Under the pieces are notes generated by a model. It was given only the letters and a program-made list of their open reading frames with translations, was not told the origin of the DNA and did no database searches. DNA of 64,000 nt from positions 16,619 to 80,618 of the forward strand of contig JACKDW010000028.1 in assembly GCA_020633295.1 (NCBI GenBank), given 5' to 3'. The first letter of the stretch is position 1. Each line of letters begins with the position of its first letter. Positions 51,912 through 60,960 of the stretch are shown piece after piece. This DNA is from Myxococcales bacterium (lineage in GTDB: Bacteria > Myxococcota_A > Polyangia > Nannocystales > Nannocystaceae). Position numbers and translations under genes: made by a program.

Positions 51912-52685
51912 CTAGGGCGCCCGCGCGGCGGCGTCAGGCAGCGAGAAGCGGTAGCCCACGCCGCGCAGCGTCTCGATGTTGGCGCCCGCAGGGCCGAGCT
52001 TCTTGCGCAGCCGCTGCACGTGCGTGTCGACCGTCCGCGTCGTGACATCCGCCTGCACGCCCCAGACATCGCTGAGCAGCGTGTCGCGGGTCTGAACACG
52101 CCCCTGGCGCGCGACCAGCGTCGTCAGCAGACGGAACTCGAGGGCGGTGAGGCTGACCCGGCGGTCCTCGACCCAGACCTGGTGACCGTCCATGTCGATG
52201 CGCAGCGAGTCGAGCTTGCGCTCGTCGCGGGGCGTCCGCACGCCGTGGCTGCGCCGCCGCAGGATCGACTTCGTGCGCAGCACCAGCTCGCGCATGCTGA
52301 AGGGCTTGGTTACGTAGTCATCGGCGCCGAGCTCGAAGCCGACGACGCGATCGATCTCGTCCCCGCGCGCGCTGACCATGATGATCGGCAGCGCGCGCGT
52401 GCGATCGGCCTGGCGGAGCCGCCGGCAGATCTCCGTACCGGACATGTCCGGGAGCATGAGGTCGAGCAGCACGATGTCGGGCAGCGGGTTCTGCTCGAGG
52501 CGCTCGAGCGCGGCGCGCCCGTCGTAGGCCGCGAGGACGCGGTAGCCCTCGCGCTCAAACGCGAAGCGGAGCGAGTCGACGAGGTCAGGCTCGTCGTCGA
52601 CGATGAGGAGGGTCCCCGTCACCATGGGGCGCTCGTCCGCGCGGTCCGTCGCGTGGGGCTGCATCGGTTGTGGAGCTTGTGTCAC
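51912..52685 (-). CDS. OmpR/PhoB-family response regulator
   Basis: The protein has 257 aa. The receiver domain (about 22-140) has LLIVDDEPDLV, phospho-acceptor IVLLDLMLPDMSG, switch IIMVSARGDE and the Lys in YVTKPFS. The winged-helix DNA-binding domain (about 155-250) has VSLTALEFRLLTTLVARQGR, LLSDVWG and RTVDTHVQRLRKKLG, then IETLRGVGYRF, all typical of PhoB-type regulators. The GTG at 52685 overlaps the stop of the upstream lipoprotein gene by 4 nt (GTGA); an internal ATG at 52625 is the alternative. No histidine kinase gene is adjacent, so its sensor is elsewhere. Confidence 0.92.
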   Translation of the reverse strand: MTQAPQPMQPHATDRADERPMVTGTLLIVDDEPDLVDSLRFAFEREGYRVLAAYDGRAALERLEQNPLPDIVLLDLMLPDMSGTEICRRLRQADRTRALPIIMVSARGDEIDRVVGFELGADDYVTKPFSMRELVLRTKSILRRRSHGVRTPRDERKLDSLRIDMDGHQVWVEDRRVSLTALEFRLLTTLVARQGRVQTRDTLLSDVWGVQADVTTRTVDTHVQRLRKKLGPAGANIETLRGVGYRFSLPDAAARAP

Positions 52686-53266
52686 GAGTCACCGCCGCGG
52701 AGCCGGTAGGCGATCAGCTTGAAGGTGTGGGTCTCGTCGTGCTCGACGACGGACGCGAGCAGGCGGAGGCGGAGGAGCGCGGAGGCGTCGGGCGAGCGCA
52801 CGACCAGCGTCGGCGTGCGGTGCAGCGTCACGCCCTCGCGTCGCTCGACGCGGTCGGGCTCGACGCCCGCGAACTCGTAGGCGCGCCCGCCGTGGAGATC
52901 GAGGATGTGCCCGAGGTCGTCGTCGCTCTCGCCGCGCTGCATGCTCCACAGCAGATCGGGGCCGATCTGCCGCGCGCTCTCGTGGTTGCTCAGGACCTCG
53001 AACAGCCGCGTCTTGAACTCGGCCTCGGTGATCGCTAGGCGCCGCAGCGCCTCGACGTCGCGGGCGTTGAGCGCCTCTACGACGCGCCGCCCGAGCTGCT
53101 CGAGGCTCTCGCTGCCGTCCGCGAGCGGGGCGTCGCCGAGCTCGACGCGCGGCGCGTCCGCGACGGCGGTCGCGGCCTCGGCGTCCGAGACGACCGCGAC
53201 ATCGCCCGAGCAGGCGCACTGCAGCGCGAGCGCGAGCGTCATCGTAATTCGCAGCCAGTGGCGCAT
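52682..53266 (-). CDS. Lipoprotein of unknown function co-transcribed with a response regulator
   Basis: The protein has 194 aa from ATG 53266. The signal MRHWLRITMTLALALQC leads to CACSGD, where the second Cys is probably lipidated. The mature part is mostly helical with ESLEQLGRRVVEALNARDVE, RRLAITEAEFKTRLFEVL and a C-terminal strand region (TFKLIAYRLRGGDS). A helical domain followed by a strand domain recalls NTF2/SnoaL-like folds, but no family was assigned. Its stop overlaps the start of the response regulator gene. It may report an envelope state to the regulator; that is inference. Confidence 0.65.
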   Translation of the reverse strand: MRHWLRITMTLALALQCACSGDVAVVSDAEAATAVADAPRVELGDAPLADGSESLEQLGRRVVEALNARDVEALRRLAITEAEFKTRLFEVLSNHESARQIGPDLLWSMQRGESDDDLGHILDLHGGRAYEFAGVEPDRVERREGVTLHRTPTLVVRSPDASALLRLRLLASVVEHDETHTFKLIAYRLRGGDS

Positions 53267-53356
53267 TGCGTCGGCGGGCGGGAGAGCGGGGAGCAGCATG
53301 GGTGGAGACTGGTCAGGGCGCCGACGCGAGCGTCGACGCCCCGACGCGACGGCGCG

Positions 53357-54628
53357 CTAGTTGCTGGCGAAGTTGGTCCAGCTCGCGGTCGTCCAGTTCG
53401 AATCCCGCGCGGCGCCGACGCCCGCGGCCTCGGGCGCGCCGGGCGTGATGTCCGGCGACGTCCAGGTCGCGCTGGCGAGCTGCGGATCGACGAACATGTT
53501 GCCGTTCGCCGCGTCCTCGACCCACGCCTGCAGCGTGAAGGTCGAGCCGTCGTCGGTGTTCCACTCGTCGCCGACGAGCCCGTTGTTCCAGAAGATGTTG
53601 TTCTGGACCACGATCTTGCCGGCGAGCGCCTCTGCCTCGGTCTCGGGCTCGGTCAGGTCGATCTGGGCGCCGTCGAAGTTCGTGATGATCGAGCTGTGGA
53701 GCTCGCCGTTGGTGCCCTCCTTGAAGCGCACGCCCGCGCTCTTGGTGTCACCGGTGCCGCCGCTGCCGACGGCGGTCGCGTAGCTGATCACCGGGGCGGT
53801 CCGCGGCGTCGCGCCGAGGTTGGTGCCCTGGTTCGAGATCTCGAAGGCGTAGTTGGCGACCACCGGATCCTGGTGCACGAACAGGTAGTCGAGGTTGCCG
53901 CGGAAGCCCTGGTCGATGTCGAAGGAGTCGTCGAGCGAGCCCGAGGAGATCAGGTAGGAGGCGTTGAACGTCCCGCCGAACCACTCGAAGCCGTCGTCCT
54001 GGCCCATGTGGACCTGCACGTGATCGACCGTCGTGCCCGAGCCGCAGGCGTAGAAGGTGATGCCGTTGAGCTCGTTGTCGGTCGTCAGCTCGTAGCCCGC
54101 GAACTCGACGCGGACGTACTGCAGCGTGCCGCAGCTGTAGGCGTCGTCGCTGCCGCCGTAGGTGAACTCGCCCGCGAGGCCCTCGGCCTGGCCGGCGGTC
54201 GCGAGGTTCGTCGACGCCTCACCGAGGAACACGATGCCGCCCCAGTCGCCGCGGTTGCGCGAGCCCGCGGGCTGGCTCGAGGTGAACACCACGGGCTCCG
54301 TCTCGGTGCCGACCGCCTCGAGCTTCGCGCCCTTCTGGATGATCAGCGCGCTGCCGTTGCGGCCCAGGACCGTGACGCCGGCCTCGACCGTCAGCGTCGC
54401 GCCGCTGTCGACGACGACCTGGCCCTTGAGGATCTTGCCGCAGGTCCAGACGGTGTCCTCTGTGATCGGGCCCTCGACGTCCACGTCGCACTGCTCGCTG
54501 CCGTCGGTGCCGCCGGACTCGCTCTCGTCCGAGGAGTCGGTGCCGCCGCCGGAGTCACCGCACGCCCCGAGCAGCGCGAGCGGGAGCACCAGGGAGCAGG
54601 GAAGAATCAGCCAATTGCGGAGTTTCAT
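53357..54628 (-). CDS. Beta-helix lipoprotein partnered with the TonB-dependent receptor
   Basis: The protein has 423 aa. The start at 54628 has AAGAGAG upstream. The signal RNWLILPCSLVLPLALLGAC gives the lipid Cys and a Gly/Ser/Asp/Glu tether. The rest is a beta-helix: ILKGQVVVDSGATLTVEAG, TVLGRNGSALIIQKGAKLEA, DWGGIVFLGEA, DDGFEWFGGTFNASYL, SFDIDQGFRGNLDYLF, then KIVVQNNIFWNN. Such proteins are often encoded next to TonB-dependent receptors, as here, 124 nt downstream of one. A role in capturing the receptor's substrate is inference. The intervening DNA contains several TGTCA-type elements. Confidence 0.8.
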   Translation of the reverse strand: MKLRNWLILPCSLVLPLALLGACGDSGGGTDSSDESESGGTDGSEQCDVDVEGPITEDTVWTCGKILKGQVVVDSGATLTVEAGVTVLGRNGSALIIQKGAKLEAVGTETEPVVFTSSQPAGSRNRGDWGGIVFLGEASTNLATAGQAEGLAGEFTYGGSDDAYSCGTLQYVRVEFAGYELTTDNELNGITFYACGSGTTVDHVQVHMGQDDGFEWFGGTFNASYLISSGSLDDSFDIDQGFRGNLDYLFVHQDPVVANYAFEISNQGTNLGATPRTAPVISYATAVGSGGTGDTKSAGVRFKEGTNGELHSSIITNFDGAQIDLTEPETEAEALAGKIVVQNNIFWNNGLVGDEWNTDDGSTFTLQAWVEDAANGNMFVDPQLASATWTSPDITPGAPEAAGVGAARDSNWTTASWTNFASN

Positions 54629-54752
54629 CGGTCTCTCTTGTTCCGTTGGAAAGCGCGTCGGCGCGTATATACTCATGAGCCGTGACGGCCTCCTGACGCG
54701 CCCGTGACAGGTGTGTCAACAATCGACTCGGTCACGAACTCGTCACACAGGC

Positions 54753-57700
54753 TCAGAACTTGTAGCTGAGCCCGAGCGAGAAGCTCACGCCGCGGCGCAC
54801 GCGGTACAGGACCCTCTCGTCGCTCGTCCCGTGCCACTGCACGCGCTCTTCCTTCCAGTTGAGCATGTTGGCGGCCTTGAAGTCGAGGTGCAGGCCCTTG
54901 TACAGGCGCTGCTCGGCCACGAAGTCGAGCGTGTGGATCGGGAGCAGGTAGATGTCGTCGAGGCCACCCGCGCCGACGGCGTAGATCCGCCGCCCGAAGG
55001 TGTTGAACAGCACGCGCAGGTTGGTGCCGCTCTTGTCGTTGTCGTAGCTGATGAACGCGTTGAAGATGTAGGGCGACTGGCCCTGCAGCGGTCGATCGGC
55101 GTTCGAGTTGGCGAGCGTGTCGCTCACGTCGAAGCGGATCTGCACGCGCGAGTAGATGTACGCGAAGTTGGCGCCGATCGAGAGGTCGCGCAGCGGCTTG
55201 GCGATGAACTCCAGGTTCTTGCGCAGCTCGAGCTCGGCGCCGCCGTTGAGCGCACCGCGGGCGTTCTGGTACGACTGGCGCAGCGTCGGCCCGTTCTGGA
55301 TGAACGCCTCGATCGGGTCCTCGAAGTACTTGAAGAACCCGCTGACCGCGAGCACCTCGTTGGCGCTGGGGAACCACTCGTAGCGCAGGTCGGCGTTCCA
55401 GATCTTGGTCGAGACGAGGTTCGGGTCGCCCTGCACGTCGATGCCGCCGACGAAGTCGGTGAAGATGAAGGGCGCCAGCTCGCGGAACTCGGGGCGCGCC
55501 ACCGTCTCGTAGCCGGCGAGGCGCACGTTCATGTCGCTGCGCACCGGGAAGATCAGCGCGACCGACGGCAGCGGGTCGTTGTCGACCACGCGCGCGACCT
55601 CGGCCTGCGTCACCTGGTTGGTGAAGGGGCTGTACTGGTCGAGCTGGATGTCGCTGCCCTCGAAGCGCACGCCGCCCGCGATCTTGAACCAGCGCGTAAA
55701 CGGCAGCTCGAGCATCGCGTAGCCGGCCAGCAGCCGCTGGCGCGCGTTGTAGCTGTCGACGTCGCGCGTCGTCTCGCGCAGGTAGAAGGTCGCGTCGGGG
55801 TCGGTCGGCCCGCCGATCGTCTCGTCGTTGAAGATGTTCCCGGTCCCGAGCGGCGGCTCGACGCCGCCAGGCACCCGCCACTTGAAGGTGCGCGAGGTGA
55901 ACTGGCGATCCTTGCCCTCGGCCCAGGCGCCGAACTTGAAGCGCGAGTCGAGCTTGCTCCACTGCTGGAAGGGCAGCGTGAGGTTGACCGAGCCCGTGCC
56001 GGTGTTGTCGAGCGTGTTCATCCACTGGAACCGGCTCGAGTCGTTGGGCTCGATCTTGTAGACCTCCGGCCGTGACGTCCGGTCGCCCTCCGCGATCCCG
56101 GCGGACTCGGTGCGGAAGAACAGCATCTCGCGCAGCAGCGGGTCGTCCTGCCGCGCCTGCGCGAACGAGCCGAACCAGTCGAGCGTGAGGTCCTTGGCCG
56201 CGGGGAACTCGTGCTTGCCGCCCAGGCGCGTGAACAGGATCGAGCGCATCTGGTAGCGCAGGCGCGTGTTCGTCACCGGCTGCGTGCCGAGGCTGCGCAC
56301 GAAGGACTCGCCCTGATAGTTCCCGAGCCGGCGCGCCTCGTTGTCGGCGTCGCGCGTGTACATCGTCGAGAGCGACAGCCGGTGGTTGTCGCTCAGGCGC
56401 CACTTCAACAGGAACAGCCCGCTCCACTTGACGTTCTTGGTCGTCAGGAGGTTGTTGCGGTAGGTCGTCGTGACCGAGGCCGCCGGGGGACACGAGCCGG
56501 CGCCGGGCTGGATGGTGCCGTCGGGGCACGTCGAGCCCCAGACCTCGACGACGTCAGGGCGCAGCGACTGCACGCTGTTGTCGTAGCTGAGCGTGGCGAG
56601 GACGCCGAGGTCGGTGCCCCAGGGGTGCACGGTGTCGCCGATCATCCCCTTCACGCCCCAGTTGGGCGGCGCCATGGTGGGGTAGACGGCGGTGTTCGTC
56701 GACGGGAGCCCGCGGCCGAAGTCGCGGATCTGCTCGTTCGAGTAGATGTTGTTGAGGTTCGCGTCCTGCTCGGCGGCGTCGATCTTCTGGGCCGTGCTGT
56801 ACGCGGGCCCGAGCTGGCGCGCGAGGTTGCCGAACGCGAGGTTGTCGCCGAAGAACGCGTCGCCGCGCAGCGCGTTCTGGAAGGTCGTCTCGGTGTTGAC
56901 GCCGATGTCGGCGCCGAGCTCCCACGACAGCTCGTCGGGCGTGTTGCGCGTCTCGAGCTGGGTGGAGCCGCCGGTGAAGTCGGCGGGCACGTCGGGCATC
57001 GCCGTCTTCTGGATGTTGATGGCCCCGAGCGCGCTGGTCGGGAAGATGTCGAGCGGGACCGTGCGGATGTTCGGGTCGGGGCTCGGCACGCGCGCGCCGT
57101 CGAACAGCGTGTTGCCGTAGCGGTGCCCGAGGCCGCGGATGAACAGGTAGCGGCCGCCGACGACGGTGCTGCCGACGATGCGCCGCGCGACGGAGCTGGT
57201 CGAGCCGCCGCCGGACTTGCTGATGTCCTCGCGGCTCATCACGTCCTGGGCGGTCGCGGCCTTCTTGCGCTCGACGAGCTTGCCGGCCGCGCTCTCGGTG
57301 TTGAGCTCGCCCTCGACGACCACGGTGAGCGCGCCGAAGGGCTGCAGCTCGTCGTTGACCTTGGTCTCCTTGTCCTGCTCGACCTTGACGTTGTCGATCG
57401 TCGTGGGCTTGTAGCCGTCGGCGATGATCTCGAGGGAGTAGGTGCCGGGCGGGGCGTTGAGCGTGTACTCGCCGTTGATGTTGGTCTCGGCGGCGTACTT
57501 GGACTTCGGGATCTTGACGGTCGCGCCGATCAGCGGCGAGCCGCTGGTCGAGTCCTTGAGGGTGCCCTTGATCGCGCCGGAGGGGCCCTTGATCGTCTTG
57601 ACCTCCACGGCGGCCTCGGCCGCGAGCGCCTCCTCGTCGTCGCTGAGGTCCTCGAAGCAGAAGCCGTCGTCGCAGTCCTCGCCCTCGTCGCCCTCGTCGC

Positions 57701-58028
57701 CCTCGCCCTCGCCCTCGCCCTCGTCGCTGGCGTCCTCCATGACGAAGCCGTCGCCGCCCTCGTCGCCGCCTTCGTCGTCGCTCGCGTCCTCGATCACGAA
57801 CACGACGCCGCCCTCGCCGTCGTCGACGTCGGGCGTGACGTCGGGGGGCGGCTCCTCCGGCTTGGGCTTGGGCGCCGGCGCGCCGCCGCCGGGCTTGACG
57901 ACCGGCTCGACCTCGCCGGGGCCCTGGTAGTCGCGGGGCCCCGCGTCGGCGCGGGCCGACGTCGGCGCGACGGAAACGACGGCGAACAGCGTTAGAAGCG
58001 CAATGCTATGGGTCGCGGAATCGCGCAT
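54753..58028 (-). CDS. TonB-dependent receptor with carboxypeptidase-like domain and acidic extension
   Basis: The protein has 1091 aa. After the signal (IALLTLFAVVSVAPTSARA) there is a Pro/Lys linker and an acidic region (about 70-135) with a threefold repeat: VFVIEDASDDEGG, GFVMEDASDEGEG and GFCFEDLSDDEEA. Then comes a carboxypeptidase-regulatory-like domain (GAIKGTLKDSTSGSPLIGAT, INGEYTLNAPPGTYSLEI). The plug has AATAQDVMSREDISKSGGGS, VVGGRYLFIRGLGHRYGNTL and FPTSALGAINIQKT. The 22-strand barrel ends VSFSLGLSYKF with the terminal Phe of outer-membrane proteins. It imports an unknown ligand using the TonB/ExbB/ExbD set encoded immediately upstream. A terminator separates the two units. Confidence 0.9.
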   Translation of the reverse strand: MRDSATHSIALLTLFAVVSVAPTSARADAGPRDYQGPGEVEPVVKPGGGAPAPKPKPEEPPPDVTPDVDDGEGGVVFVIEDASDDEGGDEGGDGFVMEDASDEGEGEGEGDEGDEGEDCDDGFCFEDLSDDEEALAAEAAVEVKTIKGPSGAIKGTLKDSTSGSPLIGATVKIPKSKYAAETNINGEYTLNAPPGTYSLEIIADGYKPTTIDNVKVEQDKETKVNDELQPFGALTVVVEGELNTESAAGKLVERKKAATAQDVMSREDISKSGGGSTSSVARRIVGSTVVGGRYLFIRGLGHRYGNTLFDGARVPSPDPNIRTVPLDIFPTSALGAINIQKTAMPDVPADFTGGSTQLETRNTPDELSWELGADIGVNTETTFQNALRGDAFFGDNLAFGNLARQLGPAYSTAQKIDAAEQDANLNNIYSNEQIRDFGRGLPSTNTAVYPTMAPPNWGVKGMIGDTVHPWGTDLGVLATLSYDNSVQSLRPDVVEVWGSTCPDGTIQPGAGSCPPAASVTTTYRNNLLTTKNVKWSGLFLLKWRLSDNHRLSLSTMYTRDADNEARRLGNYQGESFVRSLGTQPVTNTRLRYQMRSILFTRLGGKHEFPAAKDLTLDWFGSFAQARQDDPLLREMLFFRTESAGIAEGDRTSRPEVYKIEPNDSSRFQWMNTLDNTGTGSVNLTLPFQQWSKLDSRFKFGAWAEGKDRQFTSRTFKWRVPGGVEPPLGTGNIFNDETIGGPTDPDATFYLRETTRDVDSYNARQRLLAGYAMLELPFTRWFKIAGGVRFEGSDIQLDQYSPFTNQVTQAEVARVVDNDPLPSVALIFPVRSDMNVRLAGYETVARPEFRELAPFIFTDFVGGIDVQGDPNLVSTKIWNADLRYEWFPSANEVLAVSGFFKYFEDPIEAFIQNGPTLRQSYQNARGALNGGAELELRKNLEFIAKPLRDLSIGANFAYIYSRVQIRFDVSDTLANSNADRPLQGQSPYIFNAFISYDNDKSGTNLRVLFNTFGRRIYAVGAGGLDDIYLLPIHTLDFVAEQRLYKGLHLDFKAANMLNWKEERVQWHGTSDERVLYRVRRGVSFSLGLSYKF

Positions 58029-58044
58029 TTCATCACTCGGTCCG

Positions 58045-58070
58045 AAAAAGCCGCCCCAAGGCGGGCGGCT
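58045..58070 (-). terminator. Intrinsic terminator of the tonB-exbBD unit
   Basis: AGCCGCCC (58049-58056) and GGGCGGCT (58063-58070) form an 8-bp stem with a 6-nt loop. Read on the minus strand the hairpin is followed by TTTTT (58049-58045 region). It lies between exbD and the receptor gene. Confidence 0.75.
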
Positions 58071-58096
58071 GTCGGTTGTTGTGCCAGCGTCAACTC

Positions 58097-58126
58097 GCTG
58101 TCACAAAGCCGGGGCTTTGTGACAGC
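58097..58126. other. Perfect 14-bp inverted repeat between exbD and the receptor gene
   Basis: GCTGTCACAAAGCC and its exact complement GGCTTTGTGACAGC are separated by GG. It lies just after the exbD stop and ahead of the terminator. It could be an operator for the receptor gene or a second transcript-ending hairpin. Confidence 0.6.
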
Positions 58127-58130
58127 GCGG

Positions 58131-58568
58131 TCACTCTTTCATCTTCTTCGTCAGGATCACGATGGGGTGAGCCTGGGCGCTGCGCGCGAGGTCGACGCCC
58201 TTGATGATCCAGCCCAGCTCCGCCTCGTCCTCGGCGTCGATGTACAGCATGTTGTCGGGCCGGGCGTTAAACACGCGGGTGAGCTTGCGCTGCATCTCCT
58301 CCGGCGTGACCTCGACCTTGTTCACCGTGTAGGTGTTGTCCTCCTTGACCAGGAGCACGACCGGCTTGTCGGGGTCGTTGGCCTGGTCGAGCTGCTCCTC
58401 GGTGTCGTCCTTGGGCGGGAGCCGGACCCAGAAGTGCTTGCTCATGACCGGCGCGAGCACCATGAAGATGATGAGCAGCACCAGCACGACGTCGACCAGC
58501 GGGGTGACGTTCATCTCCGGCTGCACGCGCGCCTTCTTGGAGAACGCGCCGTCGAGGTTCATGCCCAT
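58131..58568 (-). CDS. exbD: ExbD/TolR-family protein 1
   Basis: The protein has 145 aa. One N-terminal membrane helix (VDVVLVLLIIFMVLAPVM) follows MNVTPLVDV, the family signature; the Asp in PLVDVVLVLL is the proton-carrying residue. The periplasmic domain has VVLLVKEDNTYTVNKVEVTP and ADNMLYIDAED-like strands typical of ExbD. It works with ExbB to convert proton flow into TonB movement. It is the last gene of the tonB-exbB-exbD-exbD order; a hairpin with a T-tract follows. Confidence 0.9.
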   Translation of the reverse strand: MGMNLDGAFSKKARVQPEMNVTPLVDVVLVLLIIFMVLAPVMSKHFWVRLPPKDDTEEQLDQANDPDKPVVLLVKEDNTYTVNKVEVTPEEMQRKLTRVFNARPDNMLYIDAEDEAELGWIIKGVDLARSAQAHPIVILTKKMKE

Positions 58569-58607
58569 GATCTGTGAGGTCTCCGTCTTCGGGGTTCGGA
58601 CGCGGGC

Positions 58608-59031
58608 CTAGTGGCCCATGTCGCTCCACTCGCGCTGCTGGCCGACCGCGAGCGCGACGCCGCCGAAGCCCATCTGCTGGATCTCGTGGAACACCTCGCG
58701 CACGTCCTTGTAGTGGAGTCCGGCGTCGCCGCGGACCAGGATCTTGCGCTTGGGCGCCGTCGCTTGCAGCTGGCGCAGCTCGTTCATCAGCGCGGCGCGC
58801 GAGACGTCGCGGTCCTCGATGGCGAAGCTGCCGTCCAGAGCGAGCGTGATGATGAAGGGCTCCTGCTTCTCGTCTTTGCTCTCGGCGTGGAAGACGTTGA
58901 CCATCTCGATGGGCTTGCCGTCCTGCACGTTGGGGATGATGACCATGAAGATGATCAGCAGCACGAGCACGACGTCGACGAGCGGCGTGACGTTGATGAC
59001 CGGCTTCGCGCCCTTGCCACCGCCGCCGGTG

Positions 59032-59048
<17 letters not shown>
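58608..59048 (-). CDS. exbD: ExbD/TolR-family protein 2
   Basis: The protein has 146 aa. It has the same plan as its neighbour: INVTPLVDVVLVLLIIFMVI with the functional Asp, then a periplasmic domain (FIITLALDGSFAIEDRDVSR, KRKILVRGDAGLHYKDVREV). It starts inside the end of the exbB gene (17-nt overlap) and ends 39 nt before the second exbD. Two different ExbD proteins next to one ExbB is common in delta-group and Bacteroidetes TonB systems and suggests a mixed ExbD dimer. Confidence 0.9.
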
Positions 59049-59700
<652 letters not shown>

Positions 59701-59782
59701 TGTTCTGTGCTCCGAATCTGTACGTGTTCGCTCGCGCGGGATGACGTGAATGGTGGCTGCGGCGCGCGCTGCTCGCTGGCCC

Positions 59783-60604
59783 TCAGCCCGCCTTTAACCG
59801 GAAGGGGAGGGTCACGTTGATCCACACCGAGATCTCGGTGCCCTTGAGCTTCGAGGGGGTGAACTTCCAGCCCTTCACCGCGCCCTTGACCGCCTTGAGC
59901 ATGAGCGCCTTGGCCTTGTTCTGATCGTCCTCGCCGGTCGCGTTGCTCGTGACCCGCAGGACCTTGGCGCCCTTGACGGTGCCGTCGCGGTGGACGTGCA
60001 GCTTGATGACGACCTCGCCCTCCCAGCCCTTGTTCGCCATCTCAGGCGGCATCTTGGGCGGCTGGTTGCCGGGGTCCGGCTTCGGCTCGGACGCGCCCTC
60101 GGGCCGCTTGATCGGCTTGGTGGGATCGATCTTCTGGACCTTGGGCTTGGGCTTCGGCGGCTCGACCGGCTTGGGCTTGGGCTTGGGCTTCTCGACCGGC
60201 TTGGGCTTGGGCTTTTGCTGCCCCGTGCCCGCGCCGCCCTCGCCGGTCCCGAACAGCTTGTCGGGCCGCACGCTGTCGAGCTCCGGCAGCGGGCTGTCGG
60301 GGAGCTGATCGGGCACGACCGGCGTGGGCTTGGGCTTGGGCTTCGCCTTCGGCTGGGGCTTGGGCGGCGGAGCCTCGGGCGGCGGGGGCGGGGCCTCCTC
60401 CTCCTCGGGCTCTTCCTCCTCGGGCTCCTCGTCGAGCTCGAAGTTCTGCACCTCGGGCTCGAGCTCGACCTCGACGGACTTCTCGTGGTGCTGCAGGACG
60501 CCGTACACGCCGACGCTGAGGTACGCCCCCAGCGCGAGCAGGTACGCGAGCCCGCGCCTTCGCTCAAGAGATTCGCGTTTCGATGGGTCGAACCGCTCGA
60601 ACAT
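59783..60604 (-). CDS. tonB: TonB energy-transducing protein
   Basis: The protein has 273 aa. A single N-terminal helix (GLAYLLALGAYLSVGVYGVL) is followed by an unusually acidic stretch (DEEPEEEEPEEEEAPPPPPE) and long Lys-Pro repeats (PKPKPVEKPKPKPKPVEPPK) that span the periplasm. The C-terminal TonB domain has GWEGEVVIKLHVHRDGTVKG, VKGWKFTPSKLKGTEISVWI and VTLPFRL. It links ExbB/ExbD to the receptor. It is first in the unit; the 356 nt before it also serve the divergent kinase gene and contain TGTCA elements. Confidence 0.92.
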   Translation of the reverse strand: MFERFDPSKRESLERRRGLAYLLALGAYLSVGVYGVLQHHEKSVEVELEPEVQNFELDEEPEEEEPEEEEAPPPPPEAPPPKPQPKAKPKPKPTPVVPDQLPDSPLPELDSVRPDKLFGTGEGGAGTGQQKPKPKPVEKPKPKPKPVEPPKPKPKVQKIDPTKPIKRPEGASEPKPDPGNQPPKMPPEMANKGWEGEVVIKLHVHRDGTVKGAKVLRVTSNATGEDDQNKAKALMLKAVKGAVKGWKFTPSKLKGTEISVWINVTLPFRLKAG

Positions 60605-60960
60605 CGTCGGGCGGAGCTTCGACGACCGTCTTCTCAGCGCAGTGCCGCGCGTGTGTCAAATCTGTAACATCTCGTCGGGCGTGTCACGAATAGCCCGTCG
60701 TGTCCCCGGGCACCCAGGAGAGCGGGGCCGACGCGCGCCTCGCCGTGCGTATGCACGGACCCCCGGCGGGTGACGTGAGCGAGACAACCTGTACAAAAGA
60801 GCATATAACTGAGCCCGCGTCGTGGATCGCCAGATCGTCGCGCGCGGGCTCCCGTTCTCCCGGGGCCAGTCGGGCCGGGGGCCGGTCCGGGAGGGCCTCT
60901 GCGCGCGCCGCGGGGCCCCGCGAGGCGCTCCCGCGGCCGGGTTAGTATGCGGAGGGCGCC
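60605..60960. other. Divergent promoter region between tonB and the Ser/Thr kinase
   Basis: No gene seen. Contains GTGTCAAATCTGTAAC (near 60653) and GTGTCACGAAT (near 60680), resembling the TGTCAC elements near the receptor, plus ATATAAC near 60800 and TAGTAT (60943-60948) before the kinase. Confidence 0.45.

Noticed and set aside
58097..58126. Fur box controlling the TonB cluster
   Set aside because: The repeat is GC-containing and lacks the GATAATGATAATCATTATC-type pattern; no iron-specific motif was seen.
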